In this document: positions 35,336-44,231 of the stretch, one piece after another | Layout of the letters: each line of letters opens with the position of its first letter | How positions within the stretch are numbered: position 1 is the first letter of the stretch | DNA from: Thermobaculum terrenum ATCC BAA-798 | Lineage (GTDB): Bacteria; Chloroflexota; Chloroflexia; Thermobaculales; Thermobaculaceae | DNA length: 64,000 nt | Assembly (NCBI RefSeq): GCF_000025005.1 | Contig: NC_013525.1 | Span: 1,948,501-2,012,500 of the forward strand | Direction of reading: 5' to 3' | Notes under the pieces: model-generated | What the model was told of the DNA's origin: nothing | Seen by the model: only the letters and a program-made list of their open reading frames with translations | Databases searched by the model: none | Made by a program: the position numbers and the translations under genes

Positions 35336-36499
35336 TCATTCCACAGAACTGTAGGTCCTAATCTTTCTCCCCAGAAGCAGGTCCTTCCAGCCCAACAGAA
35401 AAGCCAAATTAGCTACAAAGAAACTGTATGCAGCAGAGAGCAAGCCAACCCTTTTGCCCACCTTTTCCAAAAGAAAACCACATAAAGACATAGAAAAGTA
35501 CACAAGGTGCAACCATAAAGCCAGGGAATAAATCTTTTTATGGGATCTTAAGCCTATCGATGAGACAAAAGATAGAATCAAAAATACAGGAGTCATCCAT
35601 CTCAGCACTTTATGCGAGAATACTGCCCACCAATGTAGGGGATGTCTCAAAGGGTTAATACTCCCCTCATCGCTAAAAAGAGCTCGAAGAGCTCTTGACA
35701 CCATCCGCCGTCGAGCATTTACCTCTCCTCTTGCGCTGGATGGCATCACCTCGTAAGCCACAGCCCTGGGCTCATGTACCATCACATAGCCTTTCTTTAT
35801 CGCAAGCTTGGGTATAACAACATCTTCACTACAATCTGGAGAGAAGGGCTCGAAGATTTCTCTTCTGAAGCTCATAACAGCACCACTGGTTGTTGAGAGT
35901 ACGCCTGCATCGCTCTCGAGCCTTCTAAGTAGCATTTCGTATCTCCAATAGATCCCCTCGCTCTGCGATATACCTGAAGCACTAGTGTTCCTTATCTTGA
36001 GCTCTCCCCCCACACATCCGATACGCGGATCAAGATAATGCTTAGCTATATGGATTAGGAAATCCTTATCGTGACGTGTATCAGCATCTGACCTGACAAT
36101 GACCTCATACCTGGCAGCCAGAACCCCTTGTATGATGGCTGCAGTCTGACCAGATCTTTGTAGCTCTATCAAGCGTACCCTCGAATCCTTTGAAGATATG
36201 CTGCGTACGATTTCATTGGTCGCATCCGTAGATCCATCAGACACAACAACGACCTCGAGCTCCCCATGCGGATAATCCATAGCCAACAAATCAGTTAGAG
36301 AATCCTCTATGACCGAAGCCTCGTTATGAACAGCCATTACTATAGATATTGAAGGCCAGCTTTTTACCTGCCGAGAGCCGTTCTTGGATTTCAAAATAGA
36401 CAGCAGCTTCAAGAGAAACGGATACGCCACCCAGGTATATCCGACCATGAGTGAGGACAACCAAAACAACCAGCGCAGAGGATGAAGATATAGCCTCAT
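35336..36499 (-). CDS. Glycosyltransferase family 2 membrane protein
   Basis: 387 residues. A membrane segment at the N terminus (about 12-30) is followed by a GT-A domain: SISIVMAVHNEASVIEDSL, VVVVSDGSTDATNEIV and the metal-binding VRSDADTRHD (DxD). The later ED (SEDVVIPKLAIKKGY) and RRRM segment resemble the processive-type QxxRW region. Three C-terminal membrane helices follow. It is similar in layout to hyaluronan/poly-glucosamine-type synthases, so it may extend a polymer. It overlaps the upstream epimerase by four bases. Confidence 0.88.
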   Translation of the reverse strand: MRLYLHPLRWLFWLSSLMVGYTWVAYPFLLKLLSILKSKNGSRQVKSWPSISIVMAVHNEASVIEDSLTDLLAMDYPHGELEVVVVSDGSTDATNEIVRSISSKDSRVRLIELQRSGQTAAIIQGVLAARYEVIVRSDADTRHDKDFLIHIAKHYLDPRIGCVGGELKIRNTSASGISQSEGIYWRYEMLLRRLESDAGVLSTTSGAVMSFRREIFEPFSPDCSEDVVIPKLAIKKGYVMVHEPRAVAYEVMPSSARGEVNARRRMVSRALRALFSDEGSINPLRHPLHWWAVFSHKVLRWMTPVFLILSFVSSIGLRSHKKIYSLALWLHLVYFSMSLCGFLLEKVGKRVGLLSAAYSFFVANLAFLLGWKDLLLGRKIRTYSSVE

Positions 36500-37461
36500 T
36501 TCACCATAGCGTATATACCTGAATTTATGCCCGAGCAGAGCTTGGCGAACTCCTCAACTCCATCTTCTACCGAAATGGTAGGTTTCCATCCCAGAGCCCT
36601 GAACTTTGATCCATCGACTTCATAGGAGATCTGGTTGAGGTGCCTTCCTTCCTTACGCTCCACTTTGAGCCTTGGGAAACGGGGCCTTACGTAAGACAAC
36701 ACCTGATTTACGGAAGCGTTCTCACCAACCACGTTGAATACACCGTTCTCAGTCGCTGGATTCAAGAGGGCAAAGATAAAGGCCGAGCTAGCATCCTTTA
36801 CATGTATAAAAGGTCGCTTCTGCTCCCCCGTACCATGCACAGTAATCGGCATACCCAACGCGCCATATATAGCAAACTTGTTTACCACGGTATGCACGCG
36901 TAGTCCGGGGCTCAGACCAAATACAGTAGCAAGCCTCAATGCTGTGCCACTTATTCTGCCGTTAGTTTGAGATGGAAGGGCAAGGACCTCTTGCTCTCCC
37001 ATAAGCTTGTACACACCATAGGGGCTTTCAGGATGACATTCTGATTCCTCATTGACTATCCCTGTAGTCTCACCATAGACACTACATGTGGAAGCGTATA
37101 TTACTCGTCTGACTGTACTAGATCTCTTAACAGCCTCGACAACGTTCTTGGTTCCTTGAAAGTTCGTTCGCTCCGTCTCCGGAATACGTTCAAAGGAAAC
37201 CACTGCATTGGTCAGAGCCGCAAGATGTATAACTACATCGCACCCTTGAACAGCATCAACCAGATCGTCAAGGTTCTGCACATCACCGTATACGAAGTCA
37301 TAGATACCACTTGGTGGTAAGTTCATCAGGGATTGGTATCTTTCGTCTTGCATGTTGTCAAAAATGATTATCCTGGATCCTGCTAACTCTGGATGCTCTC
37401 CCAAGTCCCTGATGAGTTGAGAACCTACATACCCAGCGCCACCTGTTACTAGTATGTTCAA
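36496..37461 (-). CDS. NAD-dependent epimerase/dehydratase (extended SDR)
   Basis: About 321 residues from the TTG at 37461, preceded by AAGAGGTGTAAGG; upstream in-frame ATG 37518 would add residues not normal for the family. The nucleotide motif NILVTGGAGYVGSQL opens the protein and the catalytic SPYGVYKLMGE contains the intact Tyr-x-x-x-Lys with the Ser/Thr in YASTCSVYGET. It acts on an NDP-sugar; the product sugar is unknown. It overlaps the GT2 gene, supporting supply of a glycan precursor. Confidence 0.88.
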   Translation of the reverse strand: MNILVTGGAGYVGSQLIRDLGEHPELAGSRIIIFDNMQDERYQSLMNLPPSGIYDFVYGDVQNLDDLVDAVQGCDVVIHLAALTNAVVSFERIPETERTNFQGTKNVVEAVKRSSTVRRVIYASTCSVYGETTGIVNEESECHPESPYGVYKLMGEQEVLALPSQTNGRISGTALRLATVFGLSPGLRVHTVVNKFAIYGALGMPITVHGTGEQKRPFIHVKDASSAFIFALLNPATENGVFNVVGENASVNQVLSYVRPRFPRLKVERKEGRHLNQISYEVDGSKFRALGWKPTISVEDGVEEFAKLCSGINSGIYAMVK

Positions 37462-37573
37462 CTGCCTTACACCTCTTTTCACGATTTTGTTTTCATCTAC
37501 CAAGAAGGAATTATACACTTCGGATCAACTATTATTGTCTAGAAGGTATCGTCAAGCAAAAAATAATTATCAA

Positions 37574-38875
37574 TTACCTTGCCTCGACTATTCGCCTATA
37601 GATCAAGCTCCCTTGCTGCAATATCTTGGATACATCCATGGAGTTGATTATCAAAATATCTCTAATCGGCAATCCTGACCAGCGAATGAACAGCACGGTG
37701 AGGAAGATTGTCGAGAGGCTATAACTAACGGCCGAGGATAACGCTGCCCCTTCTATGCCCCACCCCGCAACCCCCAAAAGAAATACGTTCATTACGACAT
37801 TTATACACATAGACGCCAAGGTAGCGATTTGAAACCATTTAGCCTCCCCCTGACCTATAAAGTAATTCGAAAGCACCCTCTGTAGGGAAAAAACTACAGT
37901 ACCTATGAGCAGTATGCGAAGGGCATCCACAGCACCTAGAAAGCTACGACCATACAGGAGAGTTATTATGAAATGCGAGAAGACCATTATCCCCAGCCCT
38001 ATGATCAGAGAGATAGTAAAAGTAATCCTCATCGTGGCTGCTGTTATGTCTTTGACACTTTTCCTGTCCGCAACCGAGACTCTTGGTAGTAGAGCTGTAG
38101 AGATCGCTCCAGGTATAAGCCACACTACTTCGGCCCAGTTAGTAGCAGGAACATACAGTCCTAGATGAGATGAACCTAAGAAGTACTTCACAAGGAAGTA
38201 ATCGAATCTATAACCAATGGCCTGAGCGACTGTACCAGCCTCTATATGAAATCCATATCTGACGGCCTTGAAAAAAGCATCCAGGCTTACTCTGAAGCTA
38301 AATCCTAGATTTCGGGCAATAGTTACCAGAGATAGAAGAAGTGTCGTAATAGAGTTGGCAGCCAAACCAAAAGCTATCCCCACATCCCCGCTCCAAATGA
38401 CAAGCCCCAAGAGTATGAACACCGGGAGAGTGAGGTATCTGGCCACATACATGGCGCTAAACCAGTCCAACTTCCTTTCGGAAACCCAAACATAATCTAG
38501 ATAACTCTGCAATATCGCTACAGGGAATGTCAGGGTAATGATGGTAATAGAGAGCTTGGACTCTAGCTCCATATTGAGGTAAGGCCTTAGTATGGAGAAC
38601 GCCAATATTGAAGATAGGCCAAATATAATTGCGCCTATAAACGAGTTGCCTATTATCTCCTCGAGGGAAAGCTGCTTCTGCCCCCTGAAGTGTACATGGG
38701 CAGGGCCAAGTCCCAAAGTAGCGACCGTAGTTACGAAAGTAGATATGGTTACCAATAAACCATAGGACCCAAGTCCTTCCCTACCTGCTACACGAGCCAG
38801 CATCACCGTAAGCAACAGGGATACCACTTTCTGAAAGTTACGGCTAATAAATACCAGGACAGTATCCTTTAGCAT
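37574..38875 (-). CDS. Polysaccharide flippase (Wzx/MurJ-like, MOP superfamily)
   Basis: 433 residues, almost wholly hydrophobic with about 12 membrane helices. The N-terminal pattern VFISRNFQKVVSLLLTVMLARVAGREGLGSYGLL is typical of Wzx/RfbX proteins. It would flip an undecaprenyl-linked oligosaccharide across the membrane. It overlaps the upstream GT4 gene by seven bases, and a 112-base spacer separates it from the epimerase downstream. No polymerase (Wzy) is recognised nearby. Confidence 0.87.
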   Translation of the reverse strand: MLKDTVLVFISRNFQKVVSLLLTVMLARVAGREGLGSYGLLVTISTFVTTVATLGLGPAHVHFRGQKQLSLEEIIGNSFIGAIIFGLSSILAFSILRPYLNMELESKLSITIITLTFPVAILQSYLDYVWVSERKLDWFSAMYVARYLTLPVFILLGLVIWSGDVGIAFGLAANSITTLLLSLVTIARNLGFSFRVSLDAFFKAVRYGFHIEAGTVAQAIGYRFDYFLVKYFLGSSHLGLYVPATNWAEVVWLIPGAISTALLPRVSVADRKSVKDITAATMRITFTISLIIGLGIMVFSHFIITLLYGRSFLGAVDALRILLIGTVVFSLQRVLSNYFIGQGEAKWFQIATLASMCINVVMNVFLLGVAGWGIEGAALSSAVSYSLSTIFLTVLFIRWSGLPIRDILIINSMDVSKILQQGSLIYRRIVEAR

Positions 38876-40026
38876 CTAACACCTGCCGCCTTGAGATACT
38901 CTTCCTGTAACTTGCCAATAGTAAGCTTTATATCAAATCTGGAGGCTGCCCATTCCTTGGCCTTCAATCCCATATGCTCGCGCAAACTATCTTCTGACAA
39001 TAACCTGATCACTGAGCTTGCTAAAGCTTCAGGATCACGAGGAGGCACTAAAAGACCCGTCTCCCCTTCAATAACTATCTCGGTAATGCCGCCCACCCTG
39101 GTGGCTACCGCCGGTACGCCCATAAGAGCAGCCTCCACCAACGCCACCCCAAAGCTTTCCTGTAGGCTAGGGAAGACAAATACGTCCGTTAGCGAAAGTA
39201 TTCTGTCTATATCCTTACGAGCTCCAAGGAAAAGTACACGGGAGCCAATACCTAAACTATTAGCTAGATCAGACAAATATTGTTGCAGCTCTCCGTTGCC
39301 AACAAATAGAAAGCGTGTGTTAGGATATTGCTCTATGACTTTAGGAGCAGCTCTTATCAAATATTCTTGTCCCTTTATCTTTCTAAGCCTAGCAACGTTT
39401 GTTATTACGAACTCGCCTTCAGAGATGCCCAACTCTCTTCTGAAAGAAATCAGTTCATCAGATGAAGCTCTTTTCCAAGAGTTTAAATCCACTCCCGAAT
39501 ATATAACGTTTACCTTGTCCTTAAGTAACGGCTCAAGCCCAATAAGCCTATCTCTAACAGCATTACTGGGAACTATTATTCTAGTCGTGCGCAGGTTGAG
39601 AAGCCAATCCACCAGAACATGGGTAGACTTTCCAGTCAGGAAAGGCATGCCTCTCTTATGAATGATCACTGGCACACCTGTAAGAAAGGCAGCGAGTCTT
39701 CCCCAGGTCTCTCCTGGATACAGGTTGGCATGTACCACATCCACAGACAGGTCTCGAATTATACGAGCCAAAGCCAAGGCATTACTTGGATCATTACGTC
39801 CATATTCACTTATCTCGTATATGGGCACACCCAGGCTGTAAAATTCATCTCTAATGAGACGATCGCCATCATCGATAACGAGTGAAGAATCAGCAAATCT
39901 AACAGACGCCAGGAAGGGCTGAAAACGATCTTTATCTAGGAGCCTTAATAGATGATATATTTGCCATTCAGCTCCACCCTGAGCTATTGGCCCCATTACT
40001 ATTAGGACTTTTATATTGGGCGGCAC
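38869..40026 (-). CDS. Glycosyltransferase family 4 protein
   Basis: 385 residues. GT-B signature elements: GPIAQGGAEWQIYHLLRLL at the N terminus, ITNVARLRKIKGQEYLI, FVGNGELQQYL and VFPSLQESFGVALVEAALMGVPAVATRVGG (EX7E). It is a retaining sugar transferase. It is two bases after an epimerase gene and overlaps the flippase gene, so it belongs to the same glycan operon. A link to the SQD1-like enzyme upstream, as with SqdX sulfolipid transferases, is possible but unproven. Confidence 0.9.
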   Translation of the reverse strand: MPPNIKVLIVMGPIAQGGAEWQIYHLLRLLDKDRFQPFLASVRFADSSLVIDDGDRLIRDEFYSLGVPIYEISEYGRNDPSNALALARIIRDLSVDVVHANLYPGETWGRLAAFLTGVPVIIHKRGMPFLTGKSTHVLVDWLLNLRTTRIIVPSNAVRDRLIGLEPLLKDKVNVIYSGVDLNSWKRASSDELISFRRELGISEGEFVITNVARLRKIKGQEYLIRAAPKVIEQYPNTRFLFVGNGELQQYLSDLANSLGIGSRVLFLGARKDIDRILSLTDVFVFPSLQESFGVALVEAALMGVPAVATRVGGITEIVIEGETGLLVPPRDPEALASSVIRLLSEDSLREHMGLKAKEWAASRFDIKLTIGKLQEEYLKAAGVRC

Positions 40027-40028
40027 AT

Positions 40029-40946
40029 CTACTCCTCACCTGATAGCAATCTTTCCACGGTTCCCTTTACCGTACGCTGTGGTGAAAAGCCAAGATCGTG
40101 ACATATACGGCTTATATCGACGACGAAGTTATCTGCTGATATCTCCCTGTTGCCTGCGCCTCTATCCGGCTTCTGCTCTATGGGAACTCTATAACCTAGT
40201 ATTCGCTCGGCTGCATCGTTGACGATATCGGCCACAGTCTTGACTGTAAGGGTCTCTGTGCTACCAAGGTTATAGATACCTGTGGCTTGTTTCTCTATTG
40301 CCAGCTTATATGCCTGCACCGTATCCATCACATGCAGGAAGTTTCTTGCCTGCATACCAGTCCCATAGATAGTAATAGGCTGGTGATTGAGCACACGATC
40401 GGCAAGCACATTCAGCAAAGTGTTCTTCTTGGTGATACCCTTACCGTAGATATTTGTCTGCCTGAATATCAAAACGTTCAACCCGTCAAGCTTTTGGGCT
40501 GCTAATAGCAAGTGTTCACTAGCTGTTCGCAAGAACCCATACATACCGATGGGAGCTCTGGGAGTATCCTCCGTAACCAAGCCAGAGGCCTGGCCATAGA
40601 CAGCGAATGTAGAAGAGAACAGAAACTGCTTTACTCCAGCACGAACAGCCGCCTCAGAAACATACTTTGTCGCCACAAGGATATCTCTAGAGGCATCCAG
40701 AGGATGTTGCTCACACTGAGGAATTCCTGTCATACCTGCAAGGTGTACTACCACATCACATCCTCTTACCATCTCCTCAGCATGTTCGGGGATCGCGCAA
40801 TCCATCTCCTCTACTGTAACATCCCCTATCTGCCTCACCGTTCCTACAGAAAAATTATCAATAGCTCTAACATCGTGATCGTGCCTAAGCAGATCCACAA
40901 GAGTGGACCCAATAAACCCAGCCGCACCTGTAACGAGTATCTTCAA
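40029..40946 (-). CDS. NAD-dependent epimerase/dehydratase with Tyr-x-x-x-Arg active-site motif
   Basis: 305 residues of the extended SDR family. KILVTGAAGFIGSTLVDLL binds NAD and FSSTFAVYGQ carries the active-site Ser/Thr. At the Tyr-x-x-x-Lys site the sequence reads MYGFLRTASEHL, with Arg in place of the usual Lys; the bases (TATGGGTTCTTGCGA) confirm this. The substitution could alter or remove activity, or the frame of the motif may be shifted. It is first in the downstream glycan operon, after a terminator that ends the SQD1-like gene. Confidence 0.85.
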   Translation of the reverse strand: MKILVTGAAGFIGSTLVDLLRHDHDVRAIDNFSVGTVRQIGDVTVEEMDCAIPEHAEEMVRGCDVVVHLAGMTGIPQCEQHPLDASRDILVATKYVSEAAVRAGVKQFLFSSTFAVYGQASGLVTEDTPRAPIGMYGFLRTASEHLLLAAQKLDGLNVLIFRQTNIYGKGITKKNTLLNVLADRVLNHQPITIYGTGMQARNFLHVMDTVQAYKLAIEKQATGIYNLGSTETLTVKTVADIVNDAAERILGYRVPIEQKPDRGAGNREISADNFVVDISRICHDLGFSPQRTVKGTVERLLSGEE

Positions 40947-41020
40947 AGCTCACTCTCCTAGGTGATGTTGATCAAGCAATTTTTATCTTACCAAGTTTGG
41001 GTGTAAAAGCATTCCAAAAT

Positions 41021-41048
41021 AAAGGTCCCCTATATTCAGGGGACCTTT
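41021..41048 (-). terminator. Terminator after the SQD1-like gene
   Basis: A perfect 10-base-pair stem (41021-41030 with 41039-41048) and 8-base loop. On the minus strand it is followed by ATTTTGG. It separates the SQD1-like gene from the rest of the glycan cluster. Confidence 0.82.
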
Positions 41049-41079
41049 CTAGTAAATAGTCTTATAGAGCACTTAGGCT

Positions 41080-42258
41080 TTATCTCGCAGCAACCTTGGC
41101 CAAAAGTTGTTCAGGTATAAATCTGTCCTTGTAAGCAGAAAGAACATCCTTATATGGCAAGAGACTCTCCAAGGTGTCTCTGATACCTGCTTCTATGTCT
41201 ACATGTATGTCGGGCAGCAGTTCCTGTATGAAGCGATCGTTCTCCATAACCATCTGGTGCTCTTCTTTCTCAACACGAGGATTGGGAAGATGCTCAACTT
41301 CTACCTCAACCCCCATCTCACCAGCTATCTTCTGAATTGCGTTAGCTACCTCCTGAATGCTGACAGGACCACTTGTCTGGTTGAAGATCTCAAACTTACC
41401 GTCGGTGCCTCTCTTGACAGCCGCAACTGTGGAGTTAACAGCATCCTGAAGTCCTATCATCGGGCGCTTGAGATCACCCTTGCCATAGACGGTTATTGGA
41501 AAGCCTGCAAGAGCCTGGGCAACAAACCTGTTCACAACCGTACCAAAGTAGAAATCAAAGTCAAATCTGGTAGCAAACCTGGGATCTTCCTGAGTCTCCG
41601 GAGTGCTTGTCCCATAGACGATAGCAGTTCTAAGGTCTATAATCGGTAGCTTCCACTTGCTATTCGCCAACCAGAGGTTATTTACATCATGACACTTGCT
41701 CATGTGGTACCATGAGCCTGCCATACCTGGAAAGATAATAGTATCCCTCTGTCCTTTACGCTCAACCTCTACGTAACCCTCAGGTATAGGGAATCCTGGC
41801 TGACCGTAGACCCCAGTCGTAGTAGTCTCTATAAAGAGTGTGTCCAGAGCATTGAGTTCCTTGAGGGCCCACAGTAGATTACGGGTGGACTGGGTATTAT
41901 TATGCTGGGTGTAGTTAGCCCTCTCTCCATTTATCTCAGAATAGGGGGCTGAGGGCTGAGCTGCCAGATGTACGATTGCCCTTGGCTTGAAAACAGATAC
42001 CAGCTCCAGGACAAAATCTCGATCAACGAGGTCGCCGTAGATGAAGCTGATATTGGTTAGACCCTTCTCATGGGCAGCCTTGACTCTATCCTCCATCGAG
42101 GCTATAGGCACCGCAGATACAGACCCTATCTCCTCAACCCATCTGCGCCGCCCGAAATTATCTACACCAACGATTCTTTCATTCGGGAATTCCTTAGCTA
42201 GCTTCAAAAGGGTGGGCCACCCCATGTATCCATCAGCGCCCGTTAGAAGTATAGTCAT
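41080..42258 (-). CDS. sqdB: UDP-sulfoquinovose synthase-like SDR (SQD1/SqdB/Agl3 family)
   Basis: 392 residues. The order of motifs follows plant SQD1: ILLTGADGYMGWPTLLKL, HLAAQPSAPYS, YTQHNNTQSTRNLL, TTTTGVYGQP, WYHMSKCHDVNN (catalytic Tyr-x-x-x-Lys), FYFGTVVNRFVAQAL, ITVYGKGD, FEIFNQTSGPVS and PNPRVEKEEH. SQD1 makes UDP-sulfoquinovose from UDP-glucose and sulfite. The product may be used for a sulfolipid or, as in Sulfolobus Agl3, a sulfoglycan. It has its own GGAGGG ribosome site and terminator, so it is a separate unit at the head of the glycan locus. A related epimerase activity cannot be excluded. Confidence 0.82.
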   Translation of the reverse strand: MTILLTGADGYMGWPTLLKLAKEFPNERIVGVDNFGRRRWVEEIGSVSAVPIASMEDRVKAAHEKGLTNISFIYGDLVDRDFVLELVSVFKPRAIVHLAAQPSAPYSEINGERANYTQHNNTQSTRNLLWALKELNALDTLFIETTTTGVYGQPGFPIPEGYVEVERKGQRDTIIFPGMAGSWYHMSKCHDVNNLWLANSKWKLPIIDLRTAIVYGTSTPETQEDPRFATRFDFDFYFGTVVNRFVAQALAGFPITVYGKGDLKRPMIGLQDAVNSTVAAVKRGTDGKFEIFNQTSGPVSIQEVANAIQKIAGEMGVEVEVEHLPNPRVEKEEHQMVMENDRFIQELLPDIHVDIEAGIRDTLESLLPYKDVLSAYKDRFIPEQLLAKVAAR

Positions 42259-42422
42259 GGTGATTGATACCCTCCTAACATTACCTCTAAAATAATCAGG
42301 TTAATCTACCATAATCCGACAGGTAACGATTGTGGCCGTGCCCAGTATAAAAGGGTGCGCCAATGCTGTCAAATATACGATAACACAACTCAAGTATACG
42401 AATTAATGCAGAGGTGTAAAAA

Positions 42423-43475
42423 TTGCAGATAGGTCTTATAGGGTTGCCGGGAAGCGGCAAAACTACGATCTTCCAGGCATTAACTGGTGTCAGATCCAGT
42501 ATAAGTACTTCGAGCAAAAGGGAAGCTGCAAACCTGGCAGTAGTAAGCGTACCGGACGAGAGAGTAGATAAGCTATCAGAGATATTCAGACCAAAGAGAA
42601 CCATCTATTCATCAGTGGAATTCACAGACGTAGCAGGACTCCAGGGAGTAGATACTGCTAGGAGCAAAGGATTTAGCTCAACTTTCCTAGCCGCTGCACG
42701 TAATGTAGATGTATTAGGGATAGTAGTTGGCAAGTTCTTACCCGGCTCCGATCCACAAGCCGAACTAGAAGAAATAGAGCTGGAACTTAACCTAGCAGAT
42801 CTTTCTGTTATACAAAAGCGCCTTGAAAGGTTGAATTCAGAAATCTCCAAGACCCCCGCCGCAAGAAGAGTAGAGCTGGAGAAAGAGCGTGAACTGCTCC
42901 AAAGACTCGAGCAGGCGCTGACAAATGATAAACCAATACGAGAGTTAGAAATATCTGCCGACGAAGAAAAAATGCTGAGAGGATATGGATTCCTGACTGC
43001 TAAACCAGCCTTCGTAATCCTCAATGTAGCAGAGACCGAAGCAAGCAAACAGGATCTAGACCTGCATCTCAACCTGCCCACTGTACAGGTATCTGGCATC
43101 ATAGAGGCTGAGATAGCAGAGCTGCCGCCAGATGACGCTAAGGCATTTCTGGAAGATCTAGGGCTACGAGAGCCAGGTATCAATAGGGTGATCAAGACAG
43201 CTTATGACACAGCAAATCTCATCTCTTTCTTTACCGTGGGAGAGGACGAGGTCAGGTCATGGACCATCAAGTCGGGGGCGACGGCGGTTGAAGCAGCTGG
43301 CGTTATCCACTCCGACTTTGCTCGGGGATTCATACGCGCTGAGGTGGTTCATTACGACGATTTCATACGTGTGGGAAGCCTGGCAGAAGCCCGCCGACAA
43401 GGTCTACTGCGCCTCGAAGGCAAAAACTATATAGTCAAGGATGGAGACATTTGCCACTTCTTGGCAAATGTTTAA
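42423..43475 (+). CDS. ychF: Ribosome-binding ATPase YchF
   Basis: 350 residues. G1 GLPGSGKTTIFQALTG and G3 DVAGLQGVDTARSKG are present; the NKxD motif is altered (NVAETE), as in ATP-preferring YchF/OLA1. A coiled region (about 125-165) and a C-terminal TGS domain with GVIHSDFARGFIRAEVVHYDDF follow. It binds the ribosome and has roles in stress responses. A TTG start has AGAGGTG upstream. It converges with rsmG with no gap between stop codons. Confidence 0.95.
   Translation: MQIGLIGLPGSGKTTIFQALTGVRSSISTSSKREAANLAVVSVPDERVDKLSEIFRPKRTIYSSVEFTDVAGLQGVDTARSKGFSSTFLAAARNVDVLGIVVGKFLPGSDPQAELEEIELELNLADLSVIQKRLERLNSEISKTPAARRVELEKERELLQRLEQALTNDKPIRELEISADEEKMLRGYGFLTAKPAFVILNVAETEASKQDLDLHLNLPTVQVSGIIEAEIAELPPDDAKAFLEDLGLREPGINRVIKTAYDTANLISFFTVGEDEVRSWTIKSGATAVEAAGVIHSDFARGFIRAEVVHYDDFIRVGSLAEARRQGLLRLEGKNYIVKDGDICHFLANV
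43447..43471 (+). terminator. Hairpin inside the 3' end of ychF
   Basis: A 10-base-pair perfect stem (43447-43456 with 43462-43471) followed by TTAAC; it encodes the last residues of YchF and ends at the stop codon. Because ychF and rsmG stops abut, a terminator within coding sequence would be needed to stop convergent transcription. Confidence 0.4.
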
Positions 43476-44231
43476 CTACTTCAAAGGTCTCTTTGCGGGA
43501 ATCCCTGGCCTACGAGGATACCTTTGTGGGGTAGATCTCACTTTATTTACGACTACTAGACTCCTGATACCATCTACATCCGGCAGTCGGTAGTGCAACG
43601 TCTGTCCCCATTCACCACCGAGAATCTCCAGCGCTTGTGAGGAATCGTTCAGCTCCTCATCCAGATTCTCACTCTTCATTGCGACAAACCTACCCCCCAA
43701 CCTCACGAACGGCAAGCAATACTCTAGTAAAGTAGGCATATAGGCCACCGCTCGCGCAACTACCAGCTCAAAAGCCTCTCTCAGGTCAGGAAGATGAGCA
43801 GCTACTTCGGCGCGCTGATTCAATACTGTAACGTTCAACCCCAGAGACTCAGAAGCAGCAGCTATAAAGGAGGCTTTCTTTCTGATCGCCTCCAGGGCCG
43901 TTACATTTATATCCGGGAAGGCGATCGCAATTGGAAGTGAAGGAAATCCAGCTCCACTTCCCACGTCTAGCAGATTAGCAGGCACTTTTCCATCATTGAT
44001 CTGCCAGTGCCCTATAGCAACAGAGAGAGAATCGATAATATGCTTGGTAAGGATTTCCCGTCTTGATCTAATGGCAGTTATGTTGTATTTGTAACTCCAC
44101 TCATTAACGAGATCAGCTAGAGCCAGGAAAAGCTCTAGCTGATCTTCTTCTACCTCTATACCAAGATTATATGCGGACTCTGACAGAAAATAGATCTCCG
44201 CCCGCCTGCTATCACTAGCGCTGATGGACAT
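43476..44231 (-). CDS. rsmG: 16S rRNA (guanine-527-N7)-methyltransferase
   Basis: 251 residues. The SAM-binding motif LDVGSGAGFPSLPIAIAFPD and the N-terminal WSYKYNITAIRSRREILTKHIIDSL, with the catalytic/positioning residues, are diagnostic. A basic C-terminal tail (about 225-251) is slightly longer than usual. It methylates G527 of 16S rRNA; loss gives streptomycin resistance in other bacteria. It starts 17 bases inside the end of dxs, so it is coupled to dxs. Confidence 0.95.
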   Translation of the reverse strand: MSISASDSRRAEIYFLSESAYNLGIEVEEDQLELFLALADLVNEWSYKYNITAIRSRREILTKHIIDSLSVAIGHWQINDGKVPANLLDVGSGAGFPSLPIAIAFPDINVTALEAIRKKASFIAAASESLGLNVTVLNQRAEVAAHLPDLREAFELVVARAVAYMPTLLEYCLPFVRLGGRFVAMKSENLDEELNDSSQALEILGGEWGQTLHYRLPDVDGIRSLVVVNKVRSTPQRYPRRPGIPAKRPLK

